From assembly GCA_030828025.1 (NCBI GenBank), contig JAURDG010000012.1, forward strand, positions 1 to 14,347: DNA of 14,347 nt, read 5' to 3'. This stretch comes from Flavobacteriaceae bacterium. GTDB taxonomy: Bacteria; Bacteroidota; Bacteroidia; Flavobacteriales; Flavobacteriaceae. The notes below the pieces were generated by a model. That model searched no databases, was not told where the DNA came from, and saw only the letters and a list, made by a program, of their open reading frames with translations. Of this stretch, positions 1 through 7,745 are shown piece after piece; positions within the stretch are counted from its first letter, which is position 1, and each line of letters opens with the position of its first letter. Position numbers and translations under genes: made by a program.

Positions 1-791
1 CTGAGCATGGCTTTAGTGGAAGCAAAAGCCGCAGCACAGGTGCCGATGGCAAAGACTTGATTATTCCTGTTCCGTTAGGTACAGTTGTGCTTGATACCGA
101 TACGGGTGAACGCATTGCGGAAATGACTGCCGAAGAAGATGTGATTGTAGTCCCTGGCGGTATGGGTGGTAGAGGTAACTGGCATTTTAAGAGTGCTACC
201 AATCAAGCGCCACGCTATGCGCAACCTGGTAAAGAGGGTGAGGAGCGAAACATTACGCTTGAGCTTAAAGTGCTTGCTGATGTGGGCTTAGTAGGCTTTC
301 CAAACGCTGGAAAATCAACTTTGTTGGCCGCATTAACTTCGGCTAAACCTAAAATTGCCGATTATCCCTTTACAACCCTAAAGCCCAATTTGGGTATTGT
401 CCAACACCGTGACTTTACATCTTTTGTGATGGCGGATATTCCAGGAATTATTGAGGGTGCTGCCGAGGGCAAAGGGCTAGGGCATTATTTTTTGCGCCAT
501 ATAGAACGCAACAGCGTATTGCTTTATGTAATACCCGCCGACACAACGGATATTAAAGAACAATTTGCTATATTAAACAATGAACTAACGAAGTACAACC
601 CAGAGTTGTTGGACAAAAACTTTATGATTGGTATATCAAAAACCGACTTACTGGATGAGGAGCTTTACGATGCGATAGCCAACGAGTGCAAGACTGCTTT
701 TGGAGACATTCCGCTAGTACTTTTTTCTTCGGTTTCACAGCAGGGTTTGATTGCTTTAAAAGATAAGTTATGGGACTTGCTCCACGCATAA
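1..791 (+). CDS. obgE: GTPase ObgE/CgtA, 5'-truncated by the window edge
   Basis: Obg-family GTPase, known in bacteria for its role in large ribosomal subunit assembly and stress control. The open frame runs from codon 3-5 and enters the window already coding ([18 protein letters not shown]), which is the glycine-rich Obg fold; the TTG at 57 is therefore not the start. The G domain shows the P-loop GFPNAGKST at 294-320, the switch I threonines in [11 protein letters not shown]3 DIPG at 435-446, G4 SKTD at 636-647 and a G5-like SSVS near 726. It ends soon after G5, so it lacks the extra C-terminal domain of some Obg proteins; from memory this short form is usual in Bacteroidota. The next gene starts inside its last codons, which suggests co-transcription. 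Confidence 0.96.
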   Translation, partial: EHGFSGSKSRSTGADGKDLIIPVPLGTVVLDTDTGERIAEMTAEEDVIVVPGGMGGRGNWHFKSATNQAPRYAQPGKEGEERNITLELKVLADVGLVGFPNAGKSTLLAALTSAKPKIADYPFTTLKPNLGIVQHRDFTSFVMADIPGIIEGAAEGKGLGHYFLRHIERNSVLLYVIPADTTDIKEQFAILNNELTKYNPELLDKNFMIGISKTDLLDEELYDAIANECKTAFGDIPLVLFSSVSQQGLIALKDKLWDLLHA

Positions 792-1630
792 TTATTATCC
801 TTTTCTGTGTGGGCTACAGTTATGGGCAACGCATCCCTCAATCTTTGTTTGAACCCATCGAGGCTACTGCCGAGCAACGACTGCGTATCCACACATTGGA
901 CACCATGAAAACACGCAACTTTCAACAACAACAGGAGCTTTCGCTTTTGTACGCTGCGGTTGCCGATTACCAAAATGCGTACGACGCTATGGAGCCTCTG
1001 GCAGATAGCTTGGTCAATGATTTTACATTTCAATTTATTTTTGGCGGTATTGCGGGAATTTTGGCAACAGAATTACCTAAAGTCCGTTCGTTGCCTTATG
1101 TGCGTACCATGAAAGCGAGTTTTGAGCAAGCTGCCGCCCTAAATCCTGACCATCTTGAAGTACAGCTTGTGTTGCTCAAACTTTACGCAGAGCTTCCGTG
1201 GATATTGGGTGGAAGTAGCAATAAGGCGGAGCAAAAAGTGAAAGAAATAGAAGCCATCTCACCAATCGAAGGGCACTTAGCAAAAGGCTACTACAACCGA
1301 ATATTTAACAACAACAAAGAAGCCCTTATTGCTTACCTAGATGCGGTCAATGAGGTTAAAAATTGTGACCTTGAATTAAACCCCTTGACCAATGACGCCT
1401 ATTATCGCTTGGCGGTACTCAGCTTTTATTTGCAGAAAGAAGTAACCAAGGCTGAATGCTTTTTTTCTATGTATTTGGAACATTACCAGCAAGGAGATGC
1501 TTATCCAAAATCATTTGCACGTTATTACATGAGTAAATTAGCACATCCCGAGTTGGTGGATGCTGACATGGAACAAATTCTTCAAGAATATGACGGCCTA
1601 ACGGCATGGATTCAGAACAACTTTAAATAA
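770..1630 (+). CDS. Secreted helical-repeat (TPR-like) protein of unknown function
   Basis: A 286-residue protein that I do not recognise by name. The N-terminus (about residues 1-19) has one arginine, a hydrophobic stretch IIIILFCVG and a plausible signal peptidase I site after YSYG, so export to the periplasm is likely. The rest is mostly helical and reads like degenerate tetratricopeptide repeats, for example [19 protein letters not shown] near residue 120 and the repeated alanine, tyrosine and leucine spacing around residues 55-80 and 170-235. The stretch [17 protein letters not shown] near residue 142 resembles a motif seen in some uncharacterised TPR proteins. The ATG at 770 lies 22 bases inside obgE; no other early in-frame start would keep the signal peptide. 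The next gene begins 6 bases after the stop, so this is an operon member. Confidence 0.8.
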   Translation: MGLAPRIIIILFCVGYSYGQRIPQSLFEPIEATAEQRLRIHTLDTMKTRNFQQQQELSLLYAAVADYQNAYDAMEPLADSLVNDFTFQFIFGGIAGILATELPKVRSLPYVRTMKASFEQAAALNPDHLEVQLVLLKLYAELPWILGGSSNKAEQKVKEIEAISPIEGHLAKGYYNRIFNNNKEALIAYLDAVNEVKNCDLELNPLTNDAYYRLAVLSFYLQKEVTKAECFFSMYLEHYQQGDAYPKSFARYYMSKLAHPELVDADMEQILQEYDGLTAWIQNNFK

Positions 1631-1636
1631 GCGCAG

Positions 1637-2929
1637 ATGGTACTGATTCATACAACGGTTGCCAAATCACGAATCAGGTATATTTTTACGCATTTTTTTC
1701 GTGAGCGGATGCAGGTTGATGTTTCCTTTACCGATGAGCTTAGTGTTTTTATTGCCCATAGCGGTCCTAAAATGTCCTATGGCAATGCGCCTTTGGGCAA
1801 TGAGTTTTTTGTTGCTGCTCATGGTTTGTTAAGCGAGCAGGGCATTAATGAACAGCAAATCGATATGTTCGATTGGGATGGATTGCCTGCTTTTTTTGCA
1901 ACGAATGACAACAGTAAATTACCGTTTGACTTTTTTGCAGCTTCCTTTTTTCTACTCAGCCGCTACGAGGAATACTTGCCTTTTGTTCCTGATTATTTAG
2001 GGCGATTCAAAGCGGAAGGCTCGTTGGCATTTACGCAACATTTTTTACAGCTACCCCTAGTTGACCTATGGTTTGATCGGTTTGTTTCGATCTGGCATGA
2101 TTTTTTTAAACTGCCAACAGCATCGCCTGAAGCTTACCCCATTTCATTGGTGGTAGAGGTTCCCGAGTTGTACGCTTATAAGCACAAGCCCCTTTTCCGT
2201 TCACTTTTTGAAGGAGCAACCGATTTTTTTCAACTTAGGTTAGTTCGGGTTTTCGACAGGTTGTTGGTATTATTGGGGTTAAGAGAAGACCCATTAGCAG
2301 CCCTACACAATTGGATAGAAAATTTATATACCGCCAAAATATCTACTCGTTTTTTTGTGTTGTTTTCCTCATTAGGAAAGCACGATCGTAGTTTAAGCGT
2401 TTTTAACAAAACACATCAGCGAGATATCAAGAGTATATCAGATTATATCCCAACAGCTCCTTTGGCTTCTTTTGCTTCGGTTAGTGAGCCAAATGGCTTA
2501 AAAAAAGAGTTAAGCCGGTTTGCAGGACTTGTTCATCGTCCTGTAGAGGCTATACGTCAGCATAAGCTATGCTTGCGTTTTCCGCATAGCTACCGAAATT
2601 TTTCTGCCTTAGGAATAAAAAAAGATTTTTCTATGCAGTATCCCGAACGGCCAGGCTTTAGGGCAAGCACAGCATTTCCGTTTAAATTTTATGACATTGG
2701 CGACGAACAACAAACGCCGTTGCTTATTCATCCTGTATGCTTGAGCGAGGAGCACTTGCGTGCGTTAGAACATTCACGAAAAATCCGTCAGTTGTTTTTT
2801 GAATTTCAACAGCAACTTTCAAACATCAATGCCCCATTTTTGGTTGCCCTTACTAATGAAAGTATTAACAACCGCTCGAAAAATATTCCTTTTTTAACAA
2901 CACTCAAAAAGCTGTTGGCGTATGAATAA
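1637..2929 (+). CDS. Polysaccharide-deacetylase-like protein (DUF7033-type N-terminus) lacking catalytic motifs
   Basis: A 430-residue protein. Residues 95-150 (FDFFAASFFLLSRYEEYLP, LGRF, LVDLWFDRF) match the N-terminal domain found in Bacteroidota polysaccharide deacetylase family proteins. The later part keeps the family scaffold: YAYKHK at 179-184, RQHKLCLRFPHSYRN at 307-321, DFSMQYPERPGFRAST at 330-345, FPFKFYD at 347-353 and IHP at 364-366. As I remember the family, an Asp-x-Asp metal and catalytic motif should sit just before YAYK, an HPSY-type motif before the RQH block, and a WHN-type motif near the end. Here those places read VEVPE (173-177), PTAPLASFAS (272-281) and ALTNES (404-409). 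It is probably not an active metal-dependent deacetylase. No signal peptide is evident. It overlaps the next gene by 8 bases. Confidence 0.75.
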   Translation: MVLIHTTVAKSRIRYIFTHFFRERMQVDVSFTDELSVFIAHSGPKMSYGNAPLGNEFFVAAHGLLSEQGINEQQIDMFDWDGLPAFFATNDNSKLPFDFFAASFFLLSRYEEYLPFVPDYLGRFKAEGSLAFTQHFLQLPLVDLWFDRFVSIWHDFFKLPTASPEAYPISLVVEVPELYAYKHKPLFRSLFEGATDFFQLRLVRVFDRLLVLLGLREDPLAALHNWIENLYTAKISTRFFVLFSSLGKHDRSLSVFNKTHQRDIKSISDYIPTAPLASFASVSEPNGLKKELSRFAGLVHRPVEAIRQHKLCLRFPHSYRNFSALGIKKDFSMQYPERPGFRASTAFPFKFYDIGDEQQTPLLIHPVCLSEEHLRALEHSRKIRQLFFEFQQQLSNINAPFLVALTNESINNRSKNIPFLTTLKKLLAYE

Positions 2930-3611
2930 GTCAACCATAAAAGCACTTTACTTTGATTTGGATCATACGCTTTGGGATTTTGAAGCTAATTCGGCAGCGG
3001 CATTTAAGACCCTTTTTACGACCTATCAAATTGAACTTGATTTAGCTGCCTTTTTAACTGTTTATGTGCCCAATAACACCTTTTTTTGGAAGTTATATCG
3101 GGAAGGAAAAATGGATAAAGAAACCTTGCGCTATCAGCGTTTAAAAACGGTTTTTGATGCCTTGAATTATCCAGCAAGTGATGCGCTAATTGATGAAATA
3201 GCTGACGCCTACATTCAAATACTTCCAGAGTACAACAAACTTTTTGATGGGGCAAAGGAGATGCTACACGCCTTAAAGTCACATTATGCTTTACACATCA
3301 TTACCAATGGCTTTAAAGATGTGCAGCACTTTAAGATTCGAAACGCTGGTTTATTTCCTTTTTTTGATACCATAACGGATTCATCTTCTGTTGGAAAGAA
3401 AAAACCTGACCCAGAGATCTTTAGACATGCGCTTCAGTTGGGCAATGTAGCCCCGCATGAGGCTATTATGATAGGCGATAGTTTAGAGGCAGATATTCAG
3501 GGTGCTATGTACGTTGGGATGCATGCCGTGCATTTTATGCCAATAGAAAAAAAATCACCGAAGGATTACGTTGAAATTGAGCACCTTAACCAATTGGCTT
3601 TTTTGCTTTAG
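2922..3611 (+). CDS. yjjG: YjjG-family HAD noncanonical pyrimidine nucleotidase
   Basis: Cytoplasmic phosphatase of the haloacid dehalogenase superfamily, 229 residues, a normal family length. Motif I is DLDHT, with nucleophile D12 and acid/base D14 followed by LWDFEANS, typical of the YjjG group. Motif II is ITNGF with T128, motif III is the lysine in VGKKKPDPEIF (about residues 157-167), and motif IV is GDSLEADI with D186 and D191. Family members dephosphorylate nucleoside 5'-monophosphates, including non-standard pyrimidines, as a clean-up function; the exact substrate here is inferred. The ATG at 2922 overlaps the upstream gene by 8 bases, so the two are likely translationally coupled. 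Its stop TAG overlaps the stop of the convergent methyltransferase gene. Confidence 0.9.
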   Translation: MNKSTIKALYFDLDHTLWDFEANSAAAFKTLFTTYQIELDLAAFLTVYVPNNTFFWKLYREGKMDKETLRYQRLKTVFDALNYPASDALIDEIADAYIQILPEYNKLFDGAKEMLHALKSHYALHIITNGFKDVQHFKIRNAGLFPFFDTITDSSSVGKKKPDPEIFRHALQLGNVAPHEAIMIGDSLEADIQGAMYVGMHAVHFMPIEKKSPKDYVEIEHLNQLAFLL

Positions 3612-4324
3612 CTATTTTGTCTGCGGTACTCGTACATGATGAGGGAAGTAGCCACCGAAACGTTGTAGGAGTCGATACGTGTATTTATGGGTATTTTGAC
3701 CAAGACATCACATAGGCTAAGCACTCCCTTACTGATGCCTTTATGCTCGTTGCCAATTACGATAGCCAAAGAGCGTTTAAAATCAGCATCTTGAAGAGAT
3801 ACATCCGCTTTCTCGGTGCACCCGATCAGTTGTATTTCGTTTGCTTTTAAAAAATACAAGGCATCTTTGATGTGACTAACACGAACAATGGGTATATGGA
3901 ATGCTCCTCCGGCAGATGCCTGAATGGCTATTTCATTGAGTGGAGCCGAACCCGTTTGTCCAATAATGATAGCACTAGCTTCTAAGCCTACAGCAGAGCG
4001 AATAATGGCACCAAAATTTCGAACATCCGTAACTCCGTCTAAAACAACAAAAAGCTGCTGTGTGTTTTCTTGTACGATGTCTTCGAGGTTTGAAAATTGA
4101 ATAGCACCAAGAATAGCCACAAACCCTTGATGATTTTCTTTGGTGAGTTTATAGAGTTTTTGCGGAGGAACAAACGAGTAGGACACCCCAGCGCGCATCA
4201 CTTCTTCCTTTAGCTTTTTAAACGCTGGATTGTTGGTTTCGTTATCCATCAAGACCTTTTGGATTCTTGAGGGGTCTTGAATGGCTTCGCGAACAGGGTT
4301 TACACCATAAATCAAATGGATCAT
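3608..4324 (-). CDS. rlmB: TrmH/SpoU-family RNA 2'-O-ribose methyltransferase (RlmB-like)
   Basis: A 238-residue SPOUT methyltransferase, in well-studied species methylating the 2'-OH of G2251 in 23S rRNA with S-adenosylmethionine. The N-terminal substrate-binding domain starts with YGVNPVREAI (residues 6-15). The catalytic knot has motif 1 LDGVTDVRNFGAIIRSA (95-111, with N103 and R109), the LNEIAIQASAGGAF block (129-142), motif 2 IVIGNEHKGIS (188-198, with E193) and motif 3 IPINTRIDSYNVSVATSLI (211-229). RlmB is preferred to other TrmH members because of the N-terminal domain, but target specificity cannot be read from sequence. It begins 29 bases downstream of the S8 peptidase stop on the same strand, so read-through from the accessory cluster is possible. 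It is convergent with the yjjG-like gene. Confidence 0.9.
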   Translation of the reverse strand: MIHLIYGVNPVREAIQDPSRIQKVLMDNETNNPAFKKLKEEVMRAGVSYSFVPPQKLYKLTKENHQGFVAILGAIQFSNLEDIVQENTQQLFVVLDGVTDVRNFGAIIRSAVGLEASAIIIGQTGSAPLNEIAIQASAGGAFHIPIVRVSHIKDALYFLKANEIQLIGCTEKADVSLQDADFKRSLAIVIGNEHKGISKGVLSLCDVLVKIPINTRIDSYNVSVATSLIMYEYRRQNS

Positions 4325-4338
4325 GTACTGTAAAGTTT

Positions 4339-4362
4339 AAAAAACGGAGTGAATTATTTCAC
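4339..4362 (-). terminator. Weak possible terminator after the second S8 peptidase
   Basis: On the minus strand a 5-bp stem GTGAA/TTCAC with an ATAA loop spans the peptidase stop codon and is followed four bases later by six T residues. The stem is short and AT-rich and the T-tract is not adjacent, so it may not work. If it fails, the peptidase transcript runs into rlmB. Confidence 0.25.
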
Positions 4363-6282
4363 AATTACTTTGGTTGTAAATCTAGATGAATTTGTTTTAA
4401 CTTCAACTATGTATATATTAGAATTTAGTTCAGAAGTATTGATTTTGAATGAGCTCACATCATTCAGAACAGAATTTTCAATTAACCTTCCGGAGAGGTC
4501 ATACAGAGCGAAAGATTTAAAAATGTGTGTATTGTCTATTTGGTAAACTGTAATTTGGTTTTGTTCTTTGTTAAAGGTACTTACTATTTTTTCGAGTCCA
4601 ATCTCCATCAAGTCATATGACAATGTTGAAGTATTACCACTTCCAGAAATAATTAGAGAAAAGTTCTGATTTTCTGAAAGTATTCCTTTGTGTGACACTT
4701 CAATAACATAACTCCCATTAGGATTTTCAATCTCAATTTTTTCCAGATTGTCTACAGTATTATCTCCTTTTAACGCAGATGAAGTTATGTCATTTTCATC
4801 AAGTTTCCATGGATAATAAGTATCCGTTACATTAAAAACACGAATATCTAGGTCATTAACCAAGTCTTTCTCAGTTAGCAAAGTTTGTTTGTAGGGATCA
4901 TTCCAGGCAAGAGTTACTATCAAGGGTTCATCTGAAGAGTCTGTCATGAAATTTAATTGGAAAGTACCATTATTTGCTAGCTCTTGCTCTATTATCCTAA
5001 GTGGTTTGGATGCTGTGCTTTGAATCACTTCAACGGCTTTCTCCACATTTAGAAGTCCATATCCTGTTTTTGGGTCAGGACCAATTACAGTTTTTGCTCC
5101 CCATTTTGTGATATCAGTTGCAGTATGGCAAATCAGACCTTTCAGTGTAGACGAGCGCATGTATGTACTGTGAAGATTTTTGTAATGTTGTTGTAAAAGT
5201 GCAGCTCCTCCAGCTACTGCAGGACTCGAAAAAGAAGTTCCTGATGATAACGAATACCAATTTGTTTCCGTAGGTTTTTCTGAATTCCAAGTGGCACAAT
5301 ACACTTGGCTTCCTAAGGCTGAAATATGCGGGCTGATTCTAAAACTGTTTGTGGGACCAGATGAACTAAACCCCGAAGGTGAAATAAAATACCCAAATTC
5401 TGTTTGCAAGTTTAATGAAGCAACATTTAATTGATTTTTTGCAATTGATCCGTTTGTTAGATAGTCATATTTGGGATATTCTTGCCCTTCATAACTTAAA
5501 TCTCCCTCATTCCCAGCTGCATTTACGTATAGCCAGTATGGGTATAGATTTGCTGTTTCATCTATTAATTGATCTTTATCTCCATATTCACCTATTTCCC
5601 AAGCATCAAATACTTGCTCTTCATCTTCGTTAAAGATGTTGTAACCGTACGAGTGGTTTGATATAATAAAATCTGGATTTGACTCGAGCTCTTGTAAAAT
5701 TTCAAAAATATCGTTATTGAAATTAAAATAGTTTAATTTTGAAATATTAGGAGCGATACCTCTTACGTCATTATTTTCGTCATGCGAACTCCCCAAAGCC
5801 ATGATTACTGAAGCGACTCGAGTCCCATGAGAGCTTTCAATATCTTGGGTTTCATTGGGCGAAGTTTCAATAATACTCTCTCCTGTGTTCGGGTTGACAA
5901 ATTCTTGATGGGTGTCAAATATTGATTTTGAGTCCCAAACATGAATCTGAATACCTTCTCCATTTAAATTGTAAGCCCCATCAGGGTTTTTTACGTCACT
6001 AGCATTGATGAACTCAACTTGTGACCTGCCATGATAAGTTTTGTAATAAATGGGTTTTCCTGAAAGTGATACTCCATCAGGTCGGATGATATAATTAGAT
6101 TTGTCTCTTTTAAGATTTGGGTGATTTATCTCAATAAGGCTGTCAATAGCTTTTTCATTTTTGTCTATTTTATGATAAAGCGCATTTAGTTTATCTTGAT
6201 GTGTTTCTTTATCGGAGACGATTTTTACCCTTAAAATTGTACATCCAACAACTATAAAAAATAGAAAAAAAAATTTTTTCAT
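4354..6282 (-). CDS. Secreted S8 (subtilisin-like) serine peptidase with C-terminal T9SS-type sorting domain
   Basis: A 642-residue subtilase. The N-terminus is MKK, then a hydrophobic stretch ending in a lipobox-like VVGC (C14), then a charged helical segment of about 60 residues that may act as a propeptide. The triad is intact: D117 in HVWDSK, H152 in SHGTRVASV, S350 in GTSFSSPAVAGG, with oxyanion N258 in NAAGNEGD. After the catalytic domain (about 100-425) comes a beta domain (430-550) with VTLAWNDP and LVNDLDIRV, as in KP-43-type subtilases. Residues about 560-642 resemble a T9SS type A sorting domain (FALYDLSGRLI, then IYIVEVKTNSSRFTTKVIV). The expected location is cell surface or medium, degrading protein. 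The ATG directly follows the T-tract of a hairpin terminator, leaving no ordinary leader. By eye it is about one-third GC, much lower than its paralogue at 10961-12937. Confidence 0.93.
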   Translation of the reverse strand: MKKFFFLFFIVVGCTILRVKIVSDKETHQDKLNALYHKIDKNEKAIDSLIEINHPNLKRDKSNYIIRPDGVSLSGKPIYYKTYHGRSQVEFINASDVKNPDGAYNLNGEGIQIHVWDSKSIFDTHQEFVNPNTGESIIETSPNETQDIESSHGTRVASVIMALGSSHDENNDVRGIAPNISKLNYFNFNNDIFEILQELESNPDFIISNHSYGYNIFNEDEEQVFDAWEIGEYGDKDQLIDETANLYPYWLYVNAAGNEGDLSYEGQEYPKYDYLTNGSIAKNQLNVASLNLQTEFGYFISPSGFSSSGPTNSFRISPHISALGSQVYCATWNSEKPTETNWYSLSSGTSFSSPAVAGGAALLQQHYKNLHSTYMRSSTLKGLICHTATDITKWGAKTVIGPDPKTGYGLLNVEKAVEVIQSTASKPLRIIEQELANNGTFQLNFMTDSSDEPLIVTLAWNDPYKQTLLTEKDLVNDLDIRVFNVTDTYYPWKLDENDITSSALKGDNTVDNLEKIEIENPNGSYVIEVSHKGILSENQNFSLIISGSGNTSTLSYDLMEIGLEKIVSTFNKEQNQITVYQIDNTHIFKSFALYDLSGRLIENSVLNDVSSFKINTSELNSNIYIVEVKTNSSRFTTKVIVK

Positions 6283-6314
6283 AAAAAAAACACCTGCTAC
6301 AAAGTAGCAGGTGT
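6283..6314 (-). terminator. Strong intrinsic terminator between susD and the S8 peptidase gene
   Basis: On the minus strand an 11-bp perfect stem (arms ACACCTGCTAC at 6290-6300 and GTAGCAGGTGT at 6304-6314) with a 3-base loop is followed by a run of eight T residues (6283-6290). It starts 14 bases after the susD stop, and the T-run touches the peptidase ATG at 6282. As a standard rho-independent terminator it should end most SusCD transcripts right at the peptidase start codon. Confidence 0.9.
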
Positions 6315-6328
6315 CTAATAAAGATATT

Positions 6329-7741
6329 TTATAGTCTAGCTGTGTTTATTGAGTCATCAATAAACTCATTTGCATCAATTTCACTTTGTGGTATACACAA
6401 AATAAATCTTTTATCATCTGGTTCAAGATCTAAGAAGACTCTGTGATTTCCTGTTCGATTGATACCAGTTCTCATACGTTTTGCATCAAACCACTCAACA
6501 CCAAGCTCACAATACAGCTCTTTTCTTCTTTCAACCATAATTTCGTCGATAAGATCTTGTCCTGTATTTCCTGAAGATACCGCAGATGCATCTCGGGTTG
6601 TCTGTAAAGTTTCAAGTAGCGTTGTGGCTTCAGTATATTTAGCCTGTCTTGCTTTTGCTTCTGCTTCAATCAACATCATTTCTGGAGCTCTCATCATTAT
6701 CATGTCCGAATCAAAGGCAAATGTAAATTTGCTAGTAACCCATGCAAACCAATTTGAAGTATTTGTGCTGTAATAATGATAAAACGTATTTCTAGAATCT
6801 GTTTCAGAGAATAACTGAACAAAATCATTATTGAAGAATGTACCTTGGTAAGGACCATTTTCGTGATCAGAAAATACGTGTGGTGCAATATAATAGTAGT
6901 TTGATTGATCAGTAGATTGCGCCATAGCCCAAATAACCTCAGACATTGACATGTCATTAAATCCATCGCCGTACTCACTGTTTACAACTGAGAATCCTGA
7001 GCGAGCAGCCGCAGCGCTTGCTTCTGCCTCTGCGTATTCGCGCAAATAGAGGTGTACACGAGCTTTAAAACCTTCAATAACATTTTTGTTTAGATACGTC
7101 TTATTGATTCTGCTCGATGAAGCCATTGTGCTAGCATCCGATAAATCTTTTTTGATTTGCGTAAACAATTCAGTTATTGTTGACATAGGCTTGGAATCAG
7201 TAGCTGGCTCTGTGTAAATTGGCGGAGCTTTAGCCGTCGGATCATAAGTGGGGTGGTGATTGAATTCCAAAGCAAGTTGGAAATAATAAAAACCTCTAAG
7301 CCCCAAAAATTGCGCCATCAACTCATTTTTTTCGGATTCAGCCAATCCAGTCGACTCATTTAACCCTTTAATACCAATGTTTGCTTGATTAATCATGTAA
7401 TATGGAAATTCCCAAGAAAACTTTGTTCTACCATATGTGGGTGCTCTGTATGTATGGTCATAATCCCAAAGGAACCAAGTTGCCTTTGTTAAAATGTCAT
7501 TAGCTTTAACATCACGTGTATAGTACATTGAATATAGCCCTCCATTGTGGGTATCAGTAAATTGAGCACGAGCTCTTCTGTGAATCCCTGAAATAAAGGA
7601 TTCTACACCAGCTTTTGATGAAAAGACAACGCTAGAGCTTACACTAGATGTTGGAGCTGGATTATCTAGAAAACCTTCTTCACATCCTGCAAAAAGAAAG
7701 AATGAAAGCGTTATCAATAAGAATATTCTATTAAGTTTCAT
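6329..7741 (-). CDS. SusD/RagB-family outer-membrane nutrient-binding lipoprotein
   Basis: A 470-residue SusD-like surface lipoprotein that forms the lid and substrate-binding subunit over the SusC channel encoded directly upstream. The signal peptide ends in lipobox LFAGC (C20) followed by EEGFLDNP; acidic residues just after the cysteine fit the surface-export signal known for Bacteroidota lipoproteins, and FLDxP is typical of SusD. TPR-like helical parts are visible around FLGLRGFYYFQLALEFN (about 145-162) and in the alanine-rich segment EAEASAAAARSGF. The C-terminal region has the family block MVERRKELYCELGVEWFDA. It starts four bases after the susC stop, so the two are tightly coupled. 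The neighbouring peptidases suggest a peptide ligand, as for RagB, but this is inference. Confidence 0.94.
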   Translation of the reverse strand: MKLNRIFLLITLSFFLFAGCEEGFLDNPAPTSSVSSSVVFSSKAGVESFISGIHRRARAQFTDTHNGGLYSMYYTRDVKANDILTKATWFLWDYDHTYRAPTYGRTKFSWEFPYYMINQANIGIKGLNESTGLAESEKNELMAQFLGLRGFYYFQLALEFNHHPTYDPTAKAPPIYTEPATDSKPMSTITELFTQIKKDLSDASTMASSSRINKTYLNKNVIEGFKARVHLYLREYAEAEASAAAARSGFSVVNSEYGDGFNDMSMSEVIWAMAQSTDQSNYYYIAPHVFSDHENGPYQGTFFNNDFVQLFSETDSRNTFYHYYSTNTSNWFAWVTSKFTFAFDSDMIMMRAPEMMLIEAEAKARQAKYTEATTLLETLQTTRDASAVSSGNTGQDLIDEIMVERRKELYCELGVEWFDAKRMRTGINRTGNHRVFLDLEPDDKRFILCIPQSEIDANEFIDDSINTARL

Positions 7742-7745
7742 TTTT

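Noticed and set aside
636..647. SKTD instead of NKxD in the Obg-type G4 motif as a sign of altered nucleotide specificity
   Set aside because: Serine or threonine at the first position is, from memory, frequent in Obg proteins of this phylum, and the discriminating aspartate is kept.
57..791. Start of the Obg-type gene at the TTG at 57
   Set aside because: The same frame codes a typical Obg glycine-rich segment from position 3, so the gene enters from outside the window.
665..1033. Minus-strand open frame across the obgE and TPR-like gene junction
   Set aside because: It lies opposite two well-supported genes, has no family features and no visible start signal.
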